From Ordospora colligata OC4 (Eukaryota; Microsporidia; Ordosporidae), in the NCBI RefSeq assembly GCF_000803265.1, contig NW_014575399.1, positions 124,001 through 188,000 of the forward strand: DNA of 64,000 nucleotides, read 5' to 3'. A model generated the notes under the pieces. The model saw nothing but the letters and a program-made list of their open reading frames with translations. It ran no database searches and was not told the origin of the DNA. A program made the translations under genes and the position numbers. Below, piece by piece: positions 57,470-64,000 of this stretch. Within the stretch, counting starts at the first letter, position 1. The number at the start of each line of letters is the position of its first letter.

Positions 57470-57838
57470 CAGGGTTACGATTCAACAGTGTTGCTTTCTC
57501 AAACAAATCTCACATGCACACAAAACATTTCATCATTCAATATTTCAGCATATATAACCATACAACCATATAATATAAAATACTTAACCATATAGCATTT
57601 CATCATTCAACATATAGCATATAGCATAAAATACTCAAAATACATAATACAATTCTCAAAACACAATATATAATTCATTTCCAGTGTTAACTAGCTTTAT
57701 TTAACTAATAGCTTCAATTAATTCCTTTCCTTTCATTACTTTCCTCACTCATAAAATTACTCCAGACAACCTCCAGGTTATCTTTTGTTTACCATTCCAT
57801 GAGCTCAGAACTTTCTTACCATTTCATTTGGTATTAGA
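57470..57838. other. 369-bp intergenic region, very AT-rich
   Basis: No gene seen. CATTTCATCATTCAA occurs at 57526-57540 and again at 57596-57610, and short CATATAGCAT-type words repeat. Probably the shared spacer between divergent CTK1-like and 57839 genes. Confidence 0.5.
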
Positions 57839-58159
57839 TTATCTAATCAGCTTAGACTTCTTAGCATTCTTACTGCTGCTACTTTTACTCTTACTGTTGC
57901 TACTTTTACTCTTACCGCTGCTACTCTTGCTGCTACTCTTTGACTTAGTTGCATTTGAATGTTTAATCAAGTGACCACTACTCTTTGATGAAGATTCGGA
58001 CGACTTCAACCCACTATGTGCTCCTAAAATAAGACTACCGCTTAAATGGCTCTTCTTTAAACCACTAGAGCCTAATTGATTCAAAAGGCTGATTCCAGAC
58101 TTCATACCAAACACCTTTGCAACAACCAAAACAGTAGAAATAACTAAAAATCTCCTCAT
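57839..58159 (-). CDS. Small secreted Ser/Lys-rich protein
   Basis: 106 residues from ATG 58159. Signal peptide MRRFLVISTVLVVAKVFG, then a Leu/Ser-rich part, and a C-terminal half of almost only Ser, Lys and Asn (SKSSSKSSSGKSKSSNSKSK). This basic serine-rich composition could be a spore-wall, polar-tube or host-secreted protein; no domain supports any of these. ATG 58174 (MNEIN...) is an alternative start. Confidence 0.7.
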   Translation of the reverse strand: MRRFLVISTVLVVAKVFGMKSGISLLNQLGSSGLKKSHLSGSLILGAHSGLKSSESSSKSSGHLIKHSNATKSKSSSKSSSGKSKSSNSKSKSSSSKNAKKSKLIR

Positions 58160-58343
58160 GTTTATTTCGTTCATTCTTTCATCATATTTATAAATTATCC
58201 AAAACATGTTTTATGATTCCTTTGTGGCTTTCATCTGTTTTACATTGCATCATTAATCTAAAACATCCGCACAAATAAAATTTCACCATTTCATCACATT
58301 TAAAACGCTGAATTCCAGCAATCTAAATAATGGTATTCTGCAT

Positions 58344-59123
58344 TTATCTACAATCTTCATCTGCTTCTTTCTCCTTCATACTTGCTGATATCTTCAAATA
58401 CTCTTCATAGGTCATTTCAATAACTAGATGAATCATCTCATCTTGATCATTGCTTGATTCACAGGCAAGTAGTTTGTTATCCTGACTTTTCAAACACACT
58501 CTTCCAGATCTCATTGCAAGTGAAAAATATAGTATATTCTCCACTGTTTTTGAAAAAGACTCAGGATCTACAACAAGCTCAAAATAGTCAATTTTCCTTT
58601 TATCTGCAATCATTCTACTGATCTTACACAGCATTTCAGGTTCTTCTTCGCTTTGAACATCTTTCTCAATCGGCCTCATCGCATCTCTATCCACATTCAA
58701 GTCTCGTCTTCTTGATTGCTGTATTCTACTTCGTTCCTTCACTACCCCACTTCTGCTAAGTACAAGGTTATCTGCAAAACTCATTCCAACATAGCATCCC
58801 ACTGCTGCTTCACACATTCTATCTACCAGGTTGCTGCACATCACTTCAACAAGCATTTTTGAACTTATTTCTTCAGGCTCCATCTTCTTCTCTATTCCTT
58901 TGCATGTTAATCCAATTGACATAGCAGTTATCTTTGCATCCAGTTTAAGCTCTGAACATGTTTTTATCCTTTTAAACAACACATTCGATCTACTTACTAC
59001 ATTCTCCAATCTTACATCGTCATCAACAGCGCCTTCTCTTAGCTCATGAAGCTCCTCTATCAAGCAGATATATTTCTTCTGAACATCGTCGCTGCTTTCC
59101 TTTTGCTGCTTGTCATCTTGCAT
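58344..59123 (-). CDS. NSE4: SMC5-6 complex kleisin Nse4
   Basis: 259 residues from ATG 59123. N-terminal helical part, then a polar linker and the C-terminal winged-helix YFELVVDPESFSKTVENILYFSLAMRSGRVCL, which matches the Nse4 motif (FFxxVINPxSFxxTVENxFxLSFLIRxGR). Nse4 bridges the SMC5 and SMC6 heads for DNA repair. The protein is shorter than yeast Nse4. The frame opens with GTG at 59141. Confidence 0.87.
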   Translation of the reverse strand: MQDDKQQKESSDDVQKKYICLIEELHELREGAVDDDVRLENVVSRSNVLFKRIKTCSELKLDAKITAMSIGLTCKGIEKKMEPEEISSKMLVEVMCSNLVDRMCEAAVGCYVGMSFADNLVLSRSGVVKERSRIQQSRRRDLNVDRDAMRPIEKDVQSEEEPEMLCKISRMIADKRKIDYFELVVDPESFSKTVENILYFSLAMRSGRVCLKSQDNKLLACESSNDQDEMIHLVIEMTYEEYLKISASMKEKEADEDCR

Positions 59124-59171
59124 TAAACAGATGGCCTGCACATCATATCATTTTCTCATCATATAAAATAT

Positions 59172-59759
59172 TTATACAATCCTATAGCTTCCTCCTCCAA
59201 ATGGATTTGAAAAATCATAGACACATGCAAATTTGTTGCATTCAGAATTGCCATATCCACAAATAACAATGCTTTTGCATCCGTGAAGATACACGCCAGT
59301 TTGAGTATGAACCACAAGTTCCACGTTTTCACAGTTATTCAGTCTTATCTGCTGCGCACTGCATGAAATCTTACTGTTCTTCACATCCATAAGTAGTACA
59401 GAGGTTTCACTACAGAAATGATTAAAAACACATTCACTGCATTTCTCAATCAAAACTTCACAGCAATCATTAATACCAACATTCTCTCCATGTAAATTCT
59501 TAATGCACTTCTTTTTCTCAGAATCTGCTATCTGATTTTCTTGCCTTGTTAATAAAAACGGCTTAACCATTTGTATTTCTGTAGATTCCAAAGGTGCATG
59601 ACAGTTGTACATACTCTTCAGCCTTTGTATTTTATCAATCAATGCACGTCTGCCATACAATGATGGCTCCAGCTTAATGCTATCTTCTATGCTTAGAATG
59701 GCTTTTCTAGCCCATTCCAAATCTCCTTCCCTGATTCTTTTGACTATTTCACTTTCCAT
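59172..59759 (-). CDS. Tubulin-folding cofactor C (TBCC domain)
   Basis: 195 residues. An N-terminal helical hairpin is followed by a beta-helix TBCC domain: KISCSAQQIRLNNCENVELVVHTQTGVYLHGCKSIVICGYG, with the SQQIRxHxC motif and its catalytic Arg. Cofactor C stimulates GTP hydrolysis on beta-tubulin during heterodimer assembly. CCC (GGG on + at 59762-59764) precedes the start. RP2-type proteins share the domain but have N-terminal acylation signals absent here. Confidence 0.8.
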   Translation of the reverse strand: MESEIVKRIREGDLEWARKAILSIEDSIKLEPSLYGRRALIDKIQRLKSMYNCHAPLESTEIQMVKPFLLTRQENQIADSEKKKCIKNLHGENVGINDCCEVLIEKCSECVFNHFCSETSVLLMDVKNSKISCSAQQIRLNNCENVELVVHTQTGVYLHGCKSIVICGYGNSECNKFACVYDFSNPFGGGSYRIV

Positions 59760-59827
59760 TAGGGATGATGATGAATATTCACTTAATCATATGCCAGATT
59801 TATCATTCAGCTTAATATATAGGCCTG

Positions 59828-60013
59828 TTGTTCAGTTTAAACCTATTTGGTACACCAATTTATTGTTCAACTTATAGTTGTTTAACTTTATGCTTAAATG
59901 TATCGATCTATTGTTCAAATTATAGCTACTCACCTTCATGTTTAATACAACAATTATTGTTCAACTCACACCTATTTATCACATCTACTTGCTGTTCAAC
60001 TCATACCTATTTA
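59828..60013. repeat. Degenerate tandem repeat running into the DPH6 3' end
   Basis: TTGTTCA cores occur at 59828, 59863, 59911, 59957 and CTGTTCA at 59992, with spacings 35, 48, 46 and 35 bp. The last two copies share GTTCAACTCA(C/T)ACCTATTTATC (one mismatch). The last copy is inside the DPH6 coding region and encodes its C-terminus. No gene is seen in the rest of 59760-59984. Confidence 0.65.
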
Positions 60014-60725
60014 TCTTCATGTAGAACACACATCCATTCCTTCCCACTTCATCAGGATGCTCACACACCTCATAATCATGTATTAATATTCGCTTAATGA
60101 ACATCGGGCAGTCTAAAACCACACTTTCATACTCTCCTCCTTCTCCACAATAATTTGTTTCTGTAATGTGCAACTCATCACTCATGCATTCAAGTATTTG
60201 TTTCAAATTCATGCCTACACAATGCTTTCCAAGCGATGATGATGCAACCTTAACTATCCTTGCTTCAATACCTTCTTCAATCATGCGTTCAAGCAATACT
60301 TTTTGGTCCATCTGCCAAAGCGGTGATAAACTACAAAGAGATAGGCGCTTGCACACACTTTCAATCCTATTCTTCTGATATTGTGAGAGAATAGCACCTG
60401 ATGACACAGCTTCAAAGCTAATTCGCTCAAGTGCATTTGAAACAGCGAGGTACAAATCCTCAACTTCATCACCTTCAGATCTTACATACTCAAGCTGCTG
60501 ATTAATGCTTCTGCATTCTGTTTCATGCACAAAAATAGGCACTCCCATGCACTCACCAAACATTTCAGCAACTTCAGAGCCTACTGTCTGATACATATAT
60601 GAATCACTATACTCTTGAGAACTCTTCATATACAGTAAGCACACAACACGATGTCCCTCTTGCTCAAGGCACTTGATAGAATATATACTGTCCTTTCCAC
60701 CACTCACAAGTGCAAGATACCTCAT
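59985..60725 (-). CDS. DPH6: Diphthine-ammonia ligase (Dph6)
   Basis: 246 residues. The ATP-binding PP motif SGGKDSIYSIKCLEQEGHRVVCL opens the protein and ISFEAVSSGAILSQYQKNRIESVCKRL is the substrate-side segment. CGEGGEYESVVLDCPMF is diagnostic of the family. It amidates diphthine on eEF2, the last step of diphthamide synthesis. The C-terminal residues derive from a tandem-repeat copy. Complete start. Confidence 0.92.
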   Translation of the reverse strand: MRYLALVSGGKDSIYSIKCLEQEGHRVVCLLYMKSSQEYSDSYMYQTVGSEVAEMFGECMGVPIFVHETECRSINQQLEYVRSEGDEVEDLYLAVSNALERISFEAVSSGAILSQYQKNRIESVCKRLSLCSLSPLWQMDQKVLLERMIEEGIEARIVKVASSSLGKHCVGMNLKQILECMSDELHITETNYCGEGGEYESVVLDCPMFIKRILIHDYEVCEHPDEVGRNGCVFYMKINRYELNSK

Positions 60726-60796
60726 TCAACGGATAGTTTTTTTATAAAACTTAAAATAGAATCAACAAGTGCATTCTTTAAAACATTTATACTTCA

Positions 60797-62128
60797 TTAC
60801 TCCTTTTTAATCTTCTTAATCATCTCTTCAGCTTCTATAGGAATGTCAATTCCCTTCGAGTAGTAAAACAACATTGGCCCTTTGGATATCGAAAGCACAG
60901 GATCAAACAGTTTCCACAGAAGATCTGCTTCATTCGAACTGACGTTACTGAACTCCTTGTTTCTTACAAGACAGTCAAAAACTATTTCATGATCATTATA
61001 TGCACCATAGTTCTGCTGCATAATCTCTTCAACAGACTTTTTGTTGCAAATAACATACTCAAACACATGTTCTCCAACATCAACCTTCAGGAACACTTCG
61101 CATCTAGGATAAACATTAAAAATCAGCTTGATCTGTGAGATTTGATTAACATGAATTGTTTTGTATGTAGATTGATCCTGTAACGAAATAAGACTCATAC
61201 ACTTTTGATACGCATCTTTCTTGAACTCAAAGGATATTTCTGTTCGTTTCTCATTCATTCCCTTTCCTGCAATCATGATGAACGGAATGCCAGACCATCT
61301 TGGCTTGTTGATGTATACAGGTAGCATGCAGAATGTCTCAGTTGTTGATTCATTGTGGAGTTCTTTATTGTAGTCCTCATACTGTCCATACACACACTTT
61401 TCGGTATTGATTGTGCATGCAGCGAATACATCCATCCTTGCACATATTTCTGCTGCTCTAGATGCTCCAGCATGCGTGCACTCATTGTCTGAAGCAACTA
61501 TTGCAAGAAGCTCTGCCATGTGGTTTTGCATTATATCCTTTATGATTCCATTCTTATCAAAATAGTGTCTTCCTTCTCCTCCAATTGCTTCCTTCGATAC
61601 TATCTCCACACTTTTCACATGTTTGTTGTCCAGGACCTTTCGAATCCCATATTCGCAAATGATCCTTGGAGCAGACACTACCATCGGCTTAAGCAGATAG
61701 TGATCTATAAACACAGTTCTGCTAAGATCAAACTCCTCCATCATCTGAAAGCACCGGATGTCCTCTCCATATGGTTTTTCTACAGCAGCCATCTTGTACT
61801 CTAGCTTTGATATCTCTGCAAGAAGAACTGTATACACAGAGGGAGGCACAGAAAAATACACGATTGTCTCTGAGTCCACAACATCCTTGAGCTTTGAAAG
61901 GTTGCTATATGCACCCCGGATGTATGTGACTTTGGAAATGAACTCTGGAGTGTAGTTTCCAACCTCTTGTAAAACATCGGAAAACTCTGTGTCATACTTT
62001 GTCCTTGCGTATCCTATGATCTCTACGCCATCCAAATCTATCTTTGAAAGTGCAGGGAAAAGCTTTCTCATAGCCAGGTCTCCACTAGATCCAAAAATCA
62101 GGATTTTCATTTGTATGGACATGGCCAT
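60797..62128 (-). CDS. ZWF1: Glucose-6-phosphate 1-dehydrogenase
   Basis: 443 residues. IFGSSGDLAMRKLFPAL (coenzyme motif GASGDLA), VEKPYGED (EKPFG), FIDHYLLKPMV (the substrate RIDHYLGKE, altered), and IIKDIMQNHMAELLAIVAS and PRWSGIPFIMIAGKGMNEKRTEI follow the family. It feeds the pentose phosphate pathway. The Lys of DHYLxKE is kept but the final Glu is Pro/Met context. Shorter than animal enzymes. ATG 62110 (MKILIF) is an alternative start. Confidence 0.93.
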   Translation of the reverse strand: MAMSIQMKILIFGSSGDLAMRKLFPALSKIDLDGVEIIGYARTKYDTEFSDVLQEVGNYTPEFISKVTYIRGAYSNLSKLKDVVDSETIVYFSVPPSVYTVLLAEISKLEYKMAAVEKPYGEDIRCFQMMEEFDLSRTVFIDHYLLKPMVVSAPRIICEYGIRKVLDNKHVKSVEIVSKEAIGGEGRHYFDKNGIIKDIMQNHMAELLAIVASDNECTHAGASRAAEICARMDVFAACTINTEKCVYGQYEDYNKELHNESTTETFCMLPVYINKPRWSGIPFIMIAGKGMNEKRTEISFEFKKDAYQKCMSLISLQDQSTYKTIHVNQISQIKLIFNVYPRCEVFLKVDVGEHVFEYVICNKKSVEEIMQQNYGAYNDHEIVFDCLVRNKEFSNVSSNEADLLWKLFDPVLSISKGPMLFYYSKGIDIPIEAEEMIKKIKKE

Positions 62129-62292
62129 GGATTGTTAAATAATATTTTGAACAATGAGAAACAAATATCCATGTATAAGGATTGCACAGTAATGATGCCA
62201 CTTAACAGTATATATAAATACAAAAACACATGATACGCAAATTAGATTAATTCAGGTGCAGTTCGCATGATCATGTTAACATCAAAAGACAA

Positions 62293-62365
62293 AGCCACCA
62301 CTGGGAATCGAACCCAGGGCCTTTAGCTTACAAGGCTAATGCTCTACCAGCTGAGCTATAGTGGC
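62293..62365 (-). tRNA. tRNA-Thr (anticodon TGT)
   Basis: A 73-nt cloverleaf folds on the minus strand: acceptor GCCACTA pairs with TGGTGGC, D stem GCTC/GAGC, anticodon stem TTAGC/GCTAA with loop CTTGTAA (anticodon TGT), T stem CTGGG/CCCAG with loop TTCGATT. Discriminator T; no intron; CCA not encoded. It decodes ACA. It lies in a gap between ZWF1 and the PRE2 gene. Confidence 0.95.
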
Positions 62366-62667
62366 TCAGAATGATTTTTAAAGCAAAATACACAACATTA
62401 TGGTACTACAAATCACATAAGATACATATTTCATGATATGATCGATATCACATTATGCAACATTATCATTATACAGCATTAAACTAAATATCTTAGCATA
62501 CAACATTATGTAACATCATCTACTACATCATAACATTCTATTATACAATATCATTCACTACATTCCATCACATCAATAAACTACTCTACACTACTCCACG
62601 CCGTATAACATAACATCAAATCATATTACACCACTACATTTCATTACACTCTATTCATCAAAACTCT
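62366..62667. other. 302-bp intergenic region with strong base skew
   Basis: Between tRNA-Thr and PRE2. From about 62461 to 62660 the + strand has almost no G, only about five in 200 bases, but many C, as CATTA/CATCA-like words (ACATTAT, CATCA, CTAC). No gene is seen. Probably the 3' flank of the minus-strand PRE2 gene. Confidence 0.6.
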
Positions 62668-63375
62668 TTATTCCTTGTTCAGCCTGTCAACATCATACGC
62701 TCCAACATGCACCCAGCCTTCTTCATTCATATAATACAAATTCACAGTCCCTCCTGAAAAGCTGTCTCGATGTGCCGCATGGAATATTGCGTCTCTTCCA
62801 AGAGCCAATGCTTCTTCTTTGCTCATGTCAAACCTGTACGCCATTGAAAGAATACCATGCGCAATCGTAGATCCGCTTCCTACAGAAAATAAATTCCCAC
62901 TCACCCTTGTTCCATCATTGTCAACATAGTATATACTCGGTCCATCATTATTGTATCCACATATCATTGTTCCCATCGATAGCCCACGTCCTTTGTATTT
63001 GTAAACACAGTTGCTCAGGTACATACTTGCTGCAGAGGCTGTTATCTTGCGCCCATTCGTTAGCTCATATTCCTTTGCATACAGACCCATCAATGTTTCC
63101 CAGAAATAACAATCTGCTGCTCCTCCAGCCATCGTTCCAAGCAGATTCCTGTTTACCTTGATTACCTTATCCACTGTCTGTGAAGCTATGTATGGACCAG
63201 AGGTCGCCCTTGAGTCAACTGCTATCACCATACCCTCCTTGAAAACAAATGCTAAGGTTGTTGTTCCATAGTATGGCTTTACCAACGCACCAACATGTGC
63301 CTGGTCTGCAAACCTTGACTCGATCTTTCTGATGTCCCTGATCAATGTTTCATCCATCCTCAATGTTTCTTTCAT
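62668..63375 (-). CDS. PRE2: Proteasome catalytic subunit beta5 (Pre2)
   Basis: 235 residues. A propeptide ends at G37; mature Thr38 is in PYYGTTTLAF. Asp54 (D17 of the mature chain) and Lys70 (K33) are in place, giving the chymotrypsin-like active site. SYRFDMSKEEALALGRDAIFHAAHRDSFSGGTVNLYYM is the beta5 signature. CCC (GGG on + at 63376-63378) is adjacent to the start. Complete. Confidence 0.96.
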   Translation of the reverse strand: MKETLRMDETLIRDIRKIESRFADQAHVGALVKPYYGTTTLAFVFKEGMVIAVDSRATSGPYIASQTVDKVIKVNRNLLGTMAGGAADCYFWETLMGLYAKEYELTNGRKITASAASMYLSNCVYKYKGRGLSMGTMICGYNNDGPSIYYVDNDGTRVSGNLFSVGSGSTIAHGILSMAYRFDMSKEEALALGRDAIFHAAHRDSFSGGTVNLYYMNEEGWVHVGAYDVDRLNKE

Positions 63376-63443
63376 GGGCTGGGAGATTTAGAAATACAAG
63401 AGCCTGGATAACAACTGCAGCGATTGCTGAATCCCTACGATAC

Positions 63444-64000
63444 ATGGATGCCCTAAAAGAAAAAGTCTTTCAGTTTGGAATATATGGGTGTGCACTTGCA
63501 CTCATGGGCAATAATGAGTTAGAACGCATAGTTGATGAGTCTTGGGTTGAGATTGTAGACAAAGACTGCATAGAAAGACTGAAGAAGGAGTTTACAACAG
63601 AATGCTTGAGGAATACATCAAACAGAGCAATGATGATAGAACACAAACATGAAGATTTAGTTGTAAGAATGGGTACTCTGGCTTGGAAGGATTACCTTAC
63701 ATCTGGGACATTCAACTTCACTTCGAAGGAATACTTCTTGATAATGGATCTTCTCATAACCTTGAAGGAATATGTTGATAATGTTGGAATGAGGAAGCTA
63801 GAGCTTGATCCAAAGAAAAGCCATTATTGCATTAACAGGCTTGCATCAAAAGGATTTATTGAATACAAGCTTGCAGAAGGAGAGGAAAAGAAAAACTTCA
63901 TATACAAGGTTCGTGTGGTTATTGATGAAAATGGGGCTGTTACTCGCTGTACATCAAAAAATAAGAAAGATGCATGCATACCTGACAGTGATGGAAAAAA
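63444..64000 (+). CDS. N-terminal part of a winged-helix protein, probable TFIIIC large subunit (Tfc3/GTF3C1), cut by window end
   Basis: 185 complete residues are open to the end of the window. It starts MDALKEKVFQFGIYGCALALMGN, close to MDALESLLDEVALEGLDG of human GTF3C1, then has a winged-helix-like segment LELDPKKSHYCINRLASKGFIEYKL, similar to the DAGKLHYHRKILNKNGLIT block. CCC at 63433-63435 supports the ATG at 63444, though the frame is open further upstream. GTF3C1 binds the tRNA B box; Tfc1 is also in this window. Confidence 0.55.
   Translation, partial: MDALKEKVFQFGIYGCALALMGNNELERIVDESWVEIVDKDCIERLKKEFTTECLRNTSNRAMMIEHKHEDLVVRMGTLAWKDYLTSGTFNFTSKEYFLIMDLLITLKEYVDNVGMRKLELDPKKSHYCINRLASKGFIEYKLAEGEEKKNFIYKVRVVIDENGAVTRCTSKNKKDACIPDSDGK

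Overview
The window looks like nuclear DNA of a microsporidian, an obligate intracellular fungal relative. The reasons are: about 60 short eukaryotic genes packed at roughly one per kilobase on both strands; shortened proteins; a plastid/bacterial-type ATP/ADP translocase (14153-15829) that such parasites use to take energy from the host; secreted ricin-B-lectin-like proteins; two very short introns (23 and 24 nt) opening with GTAAGT, one directly after a start codon in a ribosomal protein gene; and a CCC (less often GGG) triplet a few bases upstream of many start codons. The species cannot be fixed from the sequence. Many calls below start at an internal ATG because the longer reading frame begins only with GTG or TTG; the upstream CCC motif often supports that ATG.

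Layout. 0-4.3 kb is an RNase P/MRP locus: two adjacent, diverged RPP30/Rpp1 genes and a hidden spliced POP5-like gene, with a PH-domain protein and an orphan between them. 4.3-14 kb holds a degenerate kinase-like protein, a WD-repeat protein, beta'-COP, CAF-1 p60, the DRG1 GTPase, a PP4 regulatory subunit and the Rab geranylgeranyltransferase beta subunit. 14-24 kb carries the nucleotide transporter, a small two-helix membrane protein, RNA polymerase I subunit A12, a Cyc8-like TPR corepressor, ceramide synthase, a secreted glutaredoxin, a GATA factor, a membrane RING E3, a Sac phosphatase and an RPA14-like OB protein. 23.5-34 kb has two DHHC palmitoyltransferases, an SPX-EXS (XPR1/SYG1) protein, Trm1, a KIN1-like kinase, a ricin-B-lectin-like protein, RRS1, V-ATPase subunit d and Pus10.

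35-49 kb is rich in ribosome biogenesis and chromatin genes: a Utp12-domain protein, NOP10, a mini-bromodomain protein, uL16, proteasome alpha2, a SAPS-like protein, SBDS, a Wee1-like kinase, a NUP42-like zinc-finger protein, a BET double-bromodomain protein, SPT4, an EBP2-like protein, a Pho80-type cyclin and an ArfGAP. 50-64 kb has a second lectin-like secreted protein, a block of orphan genes, TFIIIC subunit Tfc1, spliced eL6, a CTK1/CDK9-like kinase, a Ser/Lys-rich secreted protein, Nse4, tubulin cofactor C, diphthamide ligase, glucose-6-phosphate dehydrogenase, tRNA-Thr(TGT), proteasome beta5 and the start of a probable TFIIIC large subunit.

The genes are mostly core eukaryotic housekeeping functions in reduced form. 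Host-facing genes (transporter, lectin-like proteins, secreted glutaredoxin, Ser/Lys-rich secreted protein) are scattered rather than clustered. I see no mobile elements, CRISPR arrays or rRNA genes.
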